Source of the DNA: Stemphylium vesicarium
Taxonomy: Eukaryota; Ascomycota; Dothideomycetes; Pleosporales; Pleosporaceae
Direction of reading: 5' to 3'
DNA length: 64,000 nucleotides
NCBI GenBank assembly: GCA_004380135.1
Contig: QXCR01000026.1
Span: forward strand, 248,001-312,000
Shown here one piece after another: positions 45,001 to 57,722 of the stretch. The translations under genes and the position numbers were made by a program. Within the stretch, counting starts at the first letter, position 1; each line of letters starts with the position of its first letter. The notes under the pieces were generated by a model. It made no database searches. It was given only the letters and a program-made list of their open reading frames with translations, and was not told the DNA's origin.

Positions 45001-46098
45001 CCCCTTACATACGAACCACATGTCGGGGCCCAAGGGCAGTACACCTTCGCTACACCAATGACATGGCCCCGACATGCAATGCCTCTAGCTGCCCCCAAGC
45101 TTCGCAGCTGCAAGTGGATCGCGCCGCCGCTGACGCTAGGCGGCTACCGCTGGCTGTCATCGCATCACACCGTCGAGACATGACAGGCAGAGCATCCTAA
45201 ACTGCGACAGTGCGAAGGGGTCCGAGAGCCACCAGGTAATGACGCTTGGACTCGTTGGCCTTCACACCCATCCATCCCGCACATCACTTGGTCCATGCAG
45301 ACCCACCAACAGCAACCTGGCCGCTTGCGCTTGGCCTCCAAAAGATGATCTTGTGCTTGTGAGGAAGGAGGGTTGGTGTACCCTGTGAAATCCTTTGGTG
45401 CAAAAAAGGCGCCCTAACGCAGCAATCCTGTTGCGTAGTAGCGCGGCCATACCTCGCCACTTTTAATCATCCGCTCAACCAAACAGCGTCGTCTAAATTT
45501 CTCTATGCAGTCCCTACTTCTTTTCGTCGTATGCAGCCATTGCTTTTGGCGCCTGTTACTCTCAAGATTGCAATGCGCCCCCGCTAACGCACGGCTGTGC
45601 TAACGACTAACTGACATTAGCTGTCACTGTCGGTGCGCGACTGCTTCACCATCGCTTCTACCATTTGGTTATTATTTTCCAGGCCCTTGACTATTATTGC
45701 TCCTGGCCCCCGGCTGTCAGTGCGTCTCCGAAAGCATTGATTAGATCAGGAATCCCATGGCACGGTAGATCCCCAAGTCCAAGTGTCCCGCCAACTACTC
45801 CTGCGGACGAGATCGTAGTGCCGGCTCCAACGTTTGAGAAGTCGCTTTGCCCGACATCCTAGGTATGTACCCCGTTTAGCTTCCTGTCTATCATTTAATC
45901 TTTGTGGGGCCCTGTCGAACTTTAAACATTTGATGCTTATATCCTCAGGTCCTTCAATGCGCTACCAGGTTTCGTGCGCTGACATTCGGGTCTTGCGACA
46001 GCATTACGCCTCACATGGCTGTGGGTACAGAACGCCGCACGAAGAAGACAGCATCCCGACTAGAACACTCGTTGCTTTTACAGCCCGTCCAGGACGCA
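39006..46098. other. Seven-kilobase stretch with no supported gene
   Basis: Frames on both strands stay short (at most about 168 codons), overlap each other, and show no domain, signal peptide or coherent splicing. There are no terminal repeats or reverse-transcriptase motifs to suggest a transposon. The last kilobase is probably the leader and promoter of the Zn2Cys6 gene. A TTTGTATC direct pair occurs near 41385-41401 and a GGT run at 42187-42199. Confidence 0.5.
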
Positions 46099-47499
46099 AT
46101 GTCCTTCAATCCTCCGAACCAGAACTCTGGGTTTAGTCACTCCCATGCCACCGATACCACTACCACCCCAAGCCCCACAGATCGCCTCGACACCATCCAA
46201 GGTACCTTAACTGGCCAGGAATACACTACACAATCTCACAATCACTCGTCCAAGAAGCGACGCTCTTCCAAGAGCAAGGGACCTGGGGAACTTCGCAAGT
46301 CCTCTTCAACTCCACACATGCGTCACCTAGCTCTCGGAAATCCGGGCGACCTTTCGCCAACGAGCAACAAGCCGCGCAACAAGCTAGGATATCATAGAAC
46401 TTCGGTTGCGTGTGGTAAGCAAAAAAGCCTGTGTGGCTGATGACAATCCACTGATCATGTACAGGCCACTGCAGAAGAAGAAAGATTCGATGCCTCTTAG
46501 CACCCGACGACCCTCATGGACGTTGCTCTAACTGCATTCGTTTGAAGAAGGAATGCAACTTCTACCCAGTGGAACACAATCCCGATATGCCGCAACCTCA
46601 GTCTGTCTCGTCCAAATCGAACAGCGCAGTGCAGCCGGCGACGCCCGTCGCTACTTCACCTAGGAACCCTCTATCTGCCTCCGGGGATGGAATGGGCGAG
46701 TTTCGTACGCCCTTTTCTGGGCCACCGTCCTCTGCGCAATCTTTGAGCTATGGTTATCCTGTGGAATCTGAAGGCGACCCTCATGCGCCTGGCTCAAATG
46801 GTCGTAAGTGTTTTGTAACTGTCTCTTTTCGATGGACTAACAATCGCAGTACCTGTACAGCAGCCATCTTATCCCTACCCTCCCCCTATAGACACCCAGT
46901 GGCCGCCAACCAACAGTTTTTTGCCATCTTCCACAGTAGCAGAGAGTCCATCATGGCGACATTCACCATCGACAGTGAATTCTGCCTACGGAAGTGAATC
47001 AAACGTTTCAGGCGGACATACGCCAGCAGCGATGAGCACAAGCTCGACCATGTCCTACGGTCACCAAGACGGACATTGGAGTCAACAACCATCGTTTCAG
47101 CCTCCGGCGCGCTCAATGTCCTACGGAAACATCGAGGGCCTCCCACAGCAGTATCCTGGACAAGGTCTCGGCATCCAACATGAAAACTACCGTCGAACTT
47201 CTCCATATCCGTATCCGGCCACAATAGATACGAACCCTGCAACAGTGCACGCGACTACATTGGGCAGTTCGAGTTCTGCGCCTCTTTCAGCACCTGTGGT
47301 TCCGAACCATTCTTACTACCCTCCTACTTGGAGCTCGTACGACCCTATGTCGAACCACGGCCCACCAATGCCGTCGGGGCGTTCTATGAGCGCTCAGTGG
47401 TATGCAGAGCCGGGACACCTCGACAGAGTACAAGAGGAGGCAACACCACCAATGGCATACACCCAACAAGCCTTACCACAGTTTTACTCAGGATCCTAA
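46099..47499 (+). CDS. Zn2Cys6 transcription factor, unassigned
   Basis: A 434-residue fungal zinc-cluster regulator. Exons 46099-46414, 46465-46803 and 46850-47499 join in frame. The zinc cluster is CX2CX6CX10CX2CX6C (Cys105, 108, 115, 126, 129, 136) with the basic RRRKIR segment, and it crosses the first intron. A Lys/Arg-rich stretch (SSKKRRSSKSKG) precedes it, probably a nuclear localisation signal. The rest is Pro/Ser/Tyr-rich and disordered, without the fungal-specific middle homology region. An in-frame ATG at 46015 would add 28 residues; MSFNPP at 46099 is preferred because the protein looks compact from there. Its target genes are unknown. It stands alone in a gene-poor region. Confidence 0.82.
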
Positions 47500-50400
47500 G
47501 ACTGGAGGATCATAATCATCATATCCCCAATATTTCACCCGGTGCCCTTGAGGCCGACCCTTTCGACACGCTCGGCTACCTCTTCAATACGGGCCTTTTG
47601 GCAAAAAATGTTATCTTCTGGAGTTACTAGGCGCGGTATGACTGGATTCACGACACGGGTTGACAATCTTGTTTTTCAGATGGCTCAGCAATACTTCTGC
47701 GAGTCTGCGGCATCTATGCGTCTCATTTTCATTCCGTTATATGCCATGGTTGGATCTTTCCATGGAGCGTTTGCTTGCGAAGCTCTGATTTTCACCACTC
47801 TTGACGCTTTCACTATACATTTCCAGTAGGCATCTCAATCCGTTTATTCCTTGTACAAACACCACGGATTGGACCGTTGCGATTTAGACGGGCAGGCCGG
47901 GTGGCTAGCTGATAACGCTTGTAGCATGCGTGGCGAATTCGATACCCAAATTTCAAGATTTCGCAACTTCACCGCCAGTACATGCCACGTCTGGATAGAG
48001 CAAGTTTCCTGTCGTTCGTTGCGTGGCGTCTCCGCAACTGCATGATACGTTACCCGCATAGGTTTCAAAGCGGGGAGGTCAATGTACAAGTCGTTATGTC
48101 AAATCTCCACAAGCCAGCCACCGAGTGTTCCAAGGCGTTCTGCCCAGCGCAATGACGTTTCGAACAAGGCTTTCCCTGGTCGTCGTGGTTCCTTGCTTGC
48201 TCGAAGGTTGGTCCCACGTTGCGGTCGCTTGTTCATGTCTTTGTCTTTTGACGGCGCCCTACTTGGTGTGGCAGTGCTTTCTCCAAGTCTAGCCAGTGGT
48301 AGTGGTCCGGAAATTTCCTGCCCGTATTTGCTGACGCTGCATAGAGTTCAATGATCCCCACATAGAAGCAACAACGGAATCTTGTGCATATTTGGATTTC
48401 ACCGTTGGTTCGTCGCATGGTTTAAACTAGATGGAGAGCCAAGAAGTAGTTTTCTGCGAGTCAACCTTGCAACGCGTGCGGATAACGGGCCGGCAGCTAG
48501 CGAACAGCGTTGCACAGAATACCGCATGGAAAACCCGTTAATACGATGCATTCGACCACGACGGCCTCTGGTACCTGCGTCTGCAATAGAACAAATCGTA
48601 CCTCGGCTTTGCACACGTCGTAATTTCAGATGTTCCCAGCAAAGTTTCTATGACGTTTGAGCTATTTTGTAAGCGATGTCGATATCCCAGTGTCGGAACG
48701 AGGTCGCTTGAGCAAAATTCCGCGATCCTACAAGATTGCGCGAAGACGCCCAGGCCTCTCTTTGTCCAGACTCCTTCAGACTGTCGCGTATGCGCGCACA
48801 AGTCTCCGGGCCTCGGTCAATTAAGGAGGCAGTAGCTTGGTTCCCACTTATTTCTCCGCGGTTTTGCACGGCTACCGTGCTCGTCGGCTTGATTCTATGA
48901 CATGCCTTGATCCTTCCAATTCCGGAGCACGAGACAATGTTGTTGTGGGCGGAGGTGAACGGAAATTGCTTTTGCCATAACCCCCGTTTCCCTGGACATG
49001 ACTTTTTCCCGGCTACCACACAGCCGGGAAGGAGGCCCGTCGACGTTGCTCCGGAAAGGCTCTCGATCCTTTCAGACCATGATTTTGCTGATCACTCTCT
49101 CGTTTGAATCATGCGTTCAAGACCGAGGCTTTTTATGGCCCTCTCGGCGTTGCTACTACAATAGGGTTGGCGTGAAGCGGACCTGGTGTTTCCGACAACG
49201 AGGATGAAGAAGTGGGCTCAAAGGGCGTAAGTACGAAAAGACGTGAGTTTTGCTTATTCCCAGCCAGCAACTACTGCAGGATTTGGTCCCTAAGCTTGGA
49301 AAGCGGGCCTATGCTCAAGGGTGCCTAGGTATGCGTGTGGAAAACGTGCGTTGAATCACTAGTTCGCAGCATAGTGGATGCGCGTATCGTATCGAGCATA
49401 GCTGGGCATGCGCGTTTATGTTCCAAGCACGTAAGGAAGCTCGAAGACGTTTACGAAGCACGCGACTACGGCGGATGTCACTCTAGAATGGCGTTTACAA
49501 AAGCTTCTACGTTGCACAAAACGATAGTGGCAGGAGTACACGCCGCCGCTACAGTAGCATGCAGCCCTATGCGCGAACAACGTGTTCGCACTACACGACG
49601 TTACATCATCATGGTGACACAGCTTTTGCATCTCTGTGGTAGGATTCCGAGGCATGCGCAATCAGCCAATCGTCTTCTTGCTGCATTGGCGCATTATACG
49701 CTTGTCCGCTTGCAGTTAGGCGATGCTGCGGGTTTTCTTCCTCCGCTAGTATTGCATCCACGCCGAGACTCACCACCTTTGCCATGCGTTCGGGGCGTCC
49801 GCACACCATCATCGTGTCATCAACTCGCACCCCGAGTACAGCGTCACTAGCGCCATCAGGGCTGGCAGTTGCCGTGTGACTGTTCGCCGGCACTTTGAAC
49901 AACCCTGCAGCCCAAGGTTGCAACGACTGTCGCAATCGCGTTTCGCAAATTCTGCACGGCGAAGGATCAAGGACGTGCATTTGGACAAAAACCTTTGCCC
50001 ACACCTTCTCTCCAGGCACAGGTACCACCAGCTCCCACCGCGGGCCGCACGTCACTCATGGAAAAATTCAGGCGTGCGATGCCGTAAAGATGGGCCCTGT
50101 CACCTGGGCAGATCCGCCTATCCGTGCCTCTCCTGTCAGTCACCCTGCGCGCACCGTACCTCCCGTTCCGCCTCGTCAAGACTCCACGATGGGCCATGAA
50201 AGCGTGCGCCCATGATCCAGGCCGCCCTTCTTACCAATGTCAAACCCCTCAACGCATGCACTCACCCTTGTCGACCGTGCCGAGAGCATTTCAGAGACAG
50301 CCAACGAGTCAGAAAGCATGCAGCCACTACAATTCTGCTCTTCAACCAATCGTCATGGTTCGCTGTCACTGCCCCAACCTTCACGACGTCTGAACACTAT

Positions 50401-52362
50401 ACCCTGCATGCAAACAAGACAGCGTGACCTGAAGGCAATGCGCTCTTCCCTCCACTACGTCGCAGAATTACGTCTTGCTACATTAGCCGTCAATCTTCCA
50501 TTCTCACATCCTTACATCCGATCCGGGCAGGCAGTCCGAACTACGCCGTAAGCGTACATGCATTTGACAACACAGCACATATGAGTGTGTTGCATTGGAT
50601 GGACAGGCAACATGCCAGCTTCTGTTTACGTTCACCCCCACCGAGAACGCCACGATGCGCAATCGGACCTATTCGTTATCACGTACATGATGCACGTCTT
50701 GACTGCGCTCCAGAGTGATGGCTTTTTGCCCGCGTGGTAGCTGTTGCGCAAGCCTGCTTCCGCGCGCCAACATGATCCAAGGTTTGACCAGACAGCCACA
50801 TGGACTTTGTCAATGTGGAGTACCTGCGTACTACCAGTCTCATGTACACACCCATATCTTGAACGCACACACCTCGTCTCGCTTTCGCTTGTCTTTGCCT
50901 GTGCTGGCGGGTGATGATGTGCATACGGGTCTCCATCACTGGTGGTGATATAAATGCTAGACCGCGGAGCATGGTAAGTGGATAACGAGATACTGCAAGT
51001 CACCCGGGTCTGCTGTAGGTCGGAGTCGGTGCACAGGGACGTGGAGCCATGATGTCGCCTACTACTAGCTTTCCTATACCCTGGACCCTTCGTTCAAGGA
51101 CGGCCAATTTATGCGTGACGTTGGAAAGACGGTCCGAATGGCAAAGAAAAAGAAAAATTCGTCTATCTTTTTTCTTGCTTGAATAATATTTGACGGTGGG
51201 TGTTTTACTTGAAAGAGTGGATGTTTGCTTCCGTTGCTGGAAGTAAACAACCGATGCCTTACCATTGGTCTTTCCTCATTGCTGATCACCAGAGACACCG
51301 TCTAGAGGCCTCGGTCTCCTAGTCGCAGTAACCTGGCACAATTTGTGGGTAAGACGATGGACTTCAGTATGTACATGTCTGGTTAGTGCGATGTGCCGGG
51401 TACCCGCGCCGGTACGCTACTGTACATCGATGCAAGAATCCCTTGGACCCTGGAATGAGGCTGTTGAAACTTACGATCGACTGCAAGAGTCATGTTTGTT
51501 GGCTGTAAAAGGCAACTTACTCCCGCATCTTCACCTCGCCGACTACAGTGGAACGACGCTGCGTGGTTAGGCAGCAGACATCCGATCGCATTGTGGCCTT
51601 CCTTGCACAAAGGCAGTACTCATCATGAAACTCTGAACAAGAAACTTGGTAACGGGAAGAGTACGTGGCAGTCTACATATGGGTAGATGTGCGGCGCATT
51701 GCTCGTCCAAGGAAAATCTAACCACTTTGCTCTCAGTCCACTACTGTTAGGTTTTGTCGACACGCTATATGAAACGAGACAGAGCAATCATGACTTCACC
51801 ACTTCCGACGTGGCTAGGTATCTTCAATACCTCCTTCCTGTAGCGGGAAGATGTTTTGTTGAATACAAGTCAACTTTGCAGTAACGAGAGCGTAGGAATC
51901 CGTTCGAGTAAGTGTGCACACGAATCAACAGGTCAACGATAGCCTCTGCGATAGGTAATGAAGACACCTGTTACTAGTCTGAGCAGCACTCCAATCCTTT
52001 TATATGCGTTCCACCAGATCGCCACGTAAATCTCCATCAAGGGCCGCACAGCTGCAGTATGTCATTCGGTTCTGAAGTTTCTTTATGCATTCATTACTTG
52101 GTGCCAAATCATGAATGCGGGTTGAAACTGAGTCTGCAGGACTGGCAGATATTTGACTTGAGAGAGGATTTGAGTAAGAGAGTAAGAGCTGGACAGCCTC
52201 TGTTACACCCCACAGTGCAAAGAGTCGTTGGTTGAGAGAGATAAGGCTCGAGGAAACAAAACGAGCTACATTCCAAAGAAGGTCGAAGTTCAGTACGCCT
52301 ACATCCAACCCTTCCCATAATCTACATCTACCAATCTACACCAAGCATCAACCCACCCCTCT
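47500..52362. other. Five-kilobase stretch with no supported gene
   Basis: No frame longer than about 171 codons, and none with recognisable content or plausible splicing. No terminal repeats or tRNA signals were seen. It is the 3' flank of the Zn2Cys6 gene and of the minus-strand phosphatase gene, which ends at 52363. Confidence 0.5.
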
Positions 52363-54415
52363 TCACCACTCCAACGCCCACTCCAAAAACATAGTATCAA
52401 AAGCATGCAAGAACCACTCCCCAGTCCCCAAATCCCTCGTGACATTCGACCCCATCACCTCACCCTGTCCCATCTTCAGCGCCCCCGCCTCAACAACACC
52501 ACCCCCAACAGGCCTATCCACACGATTCCCGCCCGCCGTCACTGAAAAGTTACCTAGCGAAATCTCAAACGCGTTCCGCGTAGCCACGGTAGGACAGCCC
52601 CAGTACATAGCCTCGATCTTTTCTAGAGAAATGTGAAGTTCAGTATAGCCCCTATAATAACCCTCTTGCCACTGCAGCTCGGCGTTATCACGCACAAAAG
52701 CCTCACTAATAGCTTGCGTATCAGCGATACCGCCCTTGGGGCCATCGCTTGTAGTGCCCGTGACCGCGAACTCGACGCCGATAGCCCCAGCACCGGTGCG
52801 CGGGTCATACTCCACATTGTCGAGCCACACGAGATCCGAGACCCAGTTCTGGTGGCTGTCGCCGGCCAGCATGATGGTGTTGTCGATGTTGTTGGAATAC
52901 AGGTGCTGCAGCGTTCGATTGCGGCTTGCTATGTAGCCATCCCAGGCGTCGACGTCGACGGGGACGCTGCGGTGCGGGTCTCCGCCCGTCATGTTGATGC
53001 GGGAGAAGATCATCTGGTTGCCGATGACGCGCCAGGTTGCGCCGCGCGCTTGCGATGCAGAGAGTTGGTTGAAGAACCAGTTTTCCTGCCGCGAGCCCAT
53101 GAGCGTGCGGCCCGCGTCGTTGGATATCTCGTAAACGTATTCATCGTTCCTTTTCTCGGTCAGTTGAGGGTTTGCAGGTCGAGGAAGCAGGGCGGATATG
53201 CGTACCATCCGACACGCGTGATGCTTCGGTCGTAGCTTCGTGTATCGAGCATAACGAGATCGAGCAGTTTACCCAGTTTGAAGTTCCTCCAAATGCGCAG
53301 ATTGTCGTCCATGTCGATCTGGCGCAGTGGCATCCATTCAAAATAAGCGCGGACGGCGTTCATCTTACGCTGATCAAACGAAATGCCACCAAGCTCGTTG
53401 AAAGACTCCTCGGTGTTGTTCATCGTACTACTTCCGTCGCGATAGTTGTTGTTGGCAATCTCGTGGTCATCCCAGACGGTGATGAAGGGATAAGTTTCAT
53501 GCGCCATCTTGAGGTCTTCATCTGTTCGATATAGCGCAAAGCGAGTCCGGTAGTCGTAAAGCGTTACTATCTCTTTTGCAGGGACCATGGCGCGCTCATC
53601 TTCACCTGGAGCGCCGACTTCGTCTTCGTAGATATAGTCGCCCAAGTGCACGACGTAGTCTACACTGTCTTTCCGCGCAATGTTCCCGTATGCATTGAAG
53701 TAGCCAGTAGGAAAGTTCGCGCATGAAAAAACCCCCAAGCTGATTGCTGACACGTCGTCTTCTTCGGCAGGTGCGGTTTTGGTCCTGCCAATTGGACTAG
53801 TCGTGTTAGTTCCGCACACCTGAAATTGATAGTAGTAGCTTGTGAACGGGAGCAGGCCATTAGCTTCAACCTTGCAGATGTTAGCTGCAGCCTCTCAAAA
53901 ATTGCCACAGGATTCACCTTGATGGTGTAGTCGATGTCAGACGTGGTGTAAGCTCTGCCACTGCTGACTGGCTTGTCGGTCGTGTTACGACTCTCATGTA
54001 CTTTCCAATCAACGCAAATAGGCGAGCTAGAGGCCTTGATGTACTTTTCCGTCTCATGGCTAAAGTATGGGACCGTTCCTTCGACCGTGATGTTTGATAC
54101 ATCATTTTCCATGACTGGCGAGGCTCTCGTCCATAAGATGACTGAATCGGCGAAGGGATCTCCCTGTCTTGATCAGTAAACTGGCAACTTCCAACTATGG
54201 ATATGACCAACCGACGCGACACCATGAGTGAATTTTACATTCCTGGTGTGTGAATATGAGCCATCTCGTTTCGTCAACATCCGTTTCTTCACCTTATCCT
54301 TGTTGATACCGAGGGGTGCATGTCTCAACGAAGGACTACCATAATTAATGTTCCCATCCCAGCTCGCTACCGAAAGAGCTATATAAGCTGCAAAAACGAG
54401 ACTTTGTGTCAGCAT
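52363..54415 (-). CDS. Secreted PhoD-type alkaline phosphatase/phosphodiesterase
   Basis: A secreted 633-residue metallophosphatase of the PhoD family. Exons 54212-54415, 53918-54163, 53206-53870 and 52363-53149 join in frame. A signal peptide of about 19 residues starts the protein; the start is the ATG at 54415. The N-terminal Fn3-like part contains HGVASGDPFADSVILWTR. The metal-binding motifs follow: FSCANFPTGYF, VHLGDYIYE, VWDDHEIANNNY, MLDTRSYD and, late, MLAGDSHQNWVSDL. PhoD enzymes bind calcium and iron and hydrolyse phosphomono- and diesters, often under phosphate limitation. Several N-glycosylation sites are visible. A phosphate-regulated promoter was not identified. Confidence 0.92.
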
Positions 54416-55016
54416 TTCCAAAAGAGTTTGTGAGATTTTGAGCGAAAGCAGAAGCTACTCAAACGTCGCTCTTGCCGCGTATTCATTATGAAGTTTATAT
54501 TGTTGAGACTTCCTGTGTATTACGCAGTCTTGTCTTGGGAGAATCCCAGTGTGACAAAACCATGTGTTTGCTGATCGCGCTCTGATTCGTAGAGAGTTGT
54601 GTTCAAAATAGGAAGGACGTTCTTGACCAAAAGCGTCATCCCAGCGATAAGGAGCGCGTGTGCAGACTTACGCCGCCTCACTTTCTTGGCTGGCTTGGCG
54701 GAGCAAAACGTGAGATGACTTCTGTTGCAGGATAGCGAGAAATGGTAATGAAACTGGAAAACTACTGGATGTTGTGCGTAAAATCTTTTCAATCCATGCA
54801 TGCATTCACAAAGGAATTGTCCTCGCAAGGCTGTCGCATGCTGCATCCATCGAGGTCTTGTGTCGATGTCTTACGCCAAGGAAGTTTACCGCAGAAATAG
54901 ATCATGCATGTAGGATGCATAGCTTTGACCAGCACAGCCAGCCTCCAAAGAAACCAGATTGCTGGTAAAGTCTCCGCGTGTTCATGGGGACAAGTGACGA
55001 GGCGGAGTGAGGGAGC
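54416..55016. other. Intergenic: PhoD gene promoter
   Basis: 600 bp upstream of the phosphatase gene and downstream of the metallophosphoesterase gene. No coding frame is supported. Confidence 0.5.
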
Positions 55017-56064
55017 TTACTTCGCCGACTCAAGATCCAAGTCTACAAGCCACGGCCCGTTCCAAGGCTTATACCGAACATCCATGATACTGGCATTGAC
55101 CATCAACGTCTCCTTTCCAAACTCCACAGCGGCATCGCTTCCCTGGCCGATATCCACAGTGACTGCCCTTTCATCTTTGGCCTTGTCGCTATCAAAGTGA
55201 ATAGCTTCAGCTATTTGGATATGTTGCTCCGGTTTGACATCCAGCTCGTTACTGTCGTTCCATCGCACCTTCTTCGCACCCCAGGCTTCGTGTATGTGTC
55301 CAAAACAATGTAGCCGTGGTTTGCAGCGTCGAGCAGCTCGGAGTAGGTGTTCGCAGCCGACGTGTTCCCCATTCATTATCTCGTCCAAGACGCCCAGAGG
55401 CGGCCCGTGGGTCATCATGACATCGACGTGGGGGAAATCGGGGACGGGGTTCTCGGCGATGGGTTTCGCATTCGGAGTGCACTGATGAGACGCGTTGTAG
55501 CGGTCTTCGTTCCGGAAATATGGAAACGCCCAGTCGCAGAATTCTGGCTGGTACGGAGACGCGTAGACCTGGAGACATCAGCGGAAAGAAGACTGTCTGG
55601 CGACAACAATATGCGCTTACCCGCAGGACGGCTCCATTATTCAACTGGAATGTATGTGTTCCTTCTTCAAGATAAGTCACACCGGCTTTCTCAGCTCGTT
55701 CCCCCGTCCACATTTCTCTTGCATTCGCTGGTAAGTCTTTGTGATATTCCGCCCTATGCATATTCTGGCCTTTTCGACCATAGTACTCTGCATCCAAAGT
55801 AATGTCATGGTTACCAGCTATGACGAGCTTCAAATCTGCATCAAAGCCCTCAAGCATGTCTAGTGTCTTTTCGTACTCTTCCAAATGACCAATCATGGTC
55901 ATGTCACCGCAATGGAGGAGCACATCAGCTCTTGGGAGTGGTGGGCGGAAGTATGCATCATTGTCCGCGACATTCTGCGACGGAGAGGCAGAATGGGTAT
56001 CGGAGATGACGAGAAAACGAGTCTTTATCGGAGGAGACGTTGGAGGCGTCGCTGTAATTGACAT
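55017..56064 (-). CDS. Calcineurin-like metallophosphoesterase (MPPED1/2-like)
   Basis: A 331-residue metal-dependent phosphoesterase. Exons 55621-56064 and 55017-55568 are joined by a 52 bp intron in phase 0. All five metallophosphoesterase blocks are visible: VISDTHS, LHCGDMT, AGNHDITLD, MMTHGPPLG and CFGHIHEAWG. The block spacing and the segment GCEHLLRAARRCKPRLH match the MPPED1/MPPED2 (UPF0046) family, whose members hydrolyse cyclic nucleotides or related diesters in vitro. There is no signal peptide, so it is probably cytosolic. The next gene on the same strand, 600 bp downstream, is the unrelated PhoD phosphatase, so two phosphoesterases are neighbours. Confidence 0.9.
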
Positions 56065-57722
56065 GTCGGAAACTTGAAGCTCAGAGCTTGGGAATCCGGT
56101 GCCTAGTGAGGGGTGGTGGGGCTACGACGCGCTCACCTCGAGAAATCGCAGGTACTTGCGCCCAACTCTTACCACGCCCTGAGATAACGACATCTTTTTC
56201 ACTGCGCAAGCGGTGGCCTAGAGGAATGTGATTCCGTTTGTCTCTTTTCGGTGGTTCATAGCATTGACATAGTACAAACGGGTCTCGGCCGAATTTCTTC
56301 CGCAGCTAATTCCAGGCGCGTCTGTTCGTCTCCTACTTCTTTGACAGCACTTGTCGTCATGACGAGGCAGTTTAAGGCAATTCAAGGCGAGAAAAAAAGG
56401 CCCTGAAGCGGAGACAAAACGCGAAATACGCAGTCCGCAAAAAATAACAGCGCCCATGAGTCTCAGTACCTGCACATCCTAGTCACAGCGCCAAGGCTTA
56501 CGCCTTCGGGTTGAGTCGGGCCAGTATCACGCCATTCTCACGAGGTGTGCAAGCCGCTTCGACAACTTGACCACAGCCACATGCACGACGAAAGACTTGT
56601 CGATGTACATTACCAATCCACTTCTCTTGTAATATCCGGATTGTTTCCAAGCCTTGTGGGATAGCGGGAACGCCCGTTGGCATTCCCCGGTACTTCATTG
56701 TGGCGCCACAATCAATGTCCCGGGTACGCGAGCAACCGTTTACACGTGAGGCAAAGCTATGAGATCACAGGGTACGACCAATTTGCTCTACACTCGGTCG
56801 CGGGCATCCCTTAGCATTCAAGCGGTACCTCGGACAATCCGGTGACTAAGAGAAGACTAGGCATAAGGCGTCTAACAACTGTTCTAGGAAATACGCCCAC
56901 AAGGGTAGGCGACCGAGGCTACATACCAAGCAAACCATGTGCAAACATTATCCGATGTTGAAAAGGGTTTTTGCGAGACGTTCCGTGTGCACATGCTCAC
57001 CGCGAGAAGGCTAAGATGCTGTATGTTTGCCCTCCACACAAATACTTTAGGACAACATCCTACGACCGTGCCGCAAACGCCATGACAAGTTGTTGAACTA
57101 CGCGCGTCGAAGAATGTTTTCCATCCTTGCGGCGCGAATCAGCGGTACCGGCATCTCGGTCTCGGGGGACACGCGGAACACGACTTGCGTTCGGCGCAGT
57201 GGATCCTAGGGCCCGGCACTGCACGAGATGCTGTTGTTACCGGACGATGCCGATGAGGTGCTTATCGTTCGACGTGTGCATCTTTGTTGAAAATTTGGGT
57301 TTCTGGATGGACATCAGATGTTTCATGAAGGAAGCAGGAGCGGAAAATATGGCTAACCAGGCCCATGATGGCTAATTGGAGGAATTGATCCACAAGTACC
57401 TTGCGATTTTGGGACTACCCTACAGCTGCTGGAAGCATCCGTACTTGACTGAACCACTACACCGGAAATTGATTGGCCTAGGAGGTAATTCTAGGCAGGT
57501 CACAAGCAACTATTACCTACCCCATTGGCCATGCACTTCTCGAATCGTCGATACAATTACGTTCTCGTATCTGCCTCATATTAAACGCTTGGTTATTCCG
57601 AGCCAGACGGCCATTGTCATAGCTCGACAACTCTTCAATTCCGAATACCGACTACGACGTCCACCGAATTTCGAATACATATCGGCACCACCCAATCAAT
57701 CTCGACCGACCCGACTAAGCTG
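56065..57722. other. Divergent intergenic region before the bHLH gene
   Basis: 1.66 kb between the metallophosphoesterase start (minus) and the bHLH start (plus). An open stretch of 115 codons at 57376-57723 has no ATG and is better read as leader or promoter DNA. No gene is supported. Confidence 0.5.
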
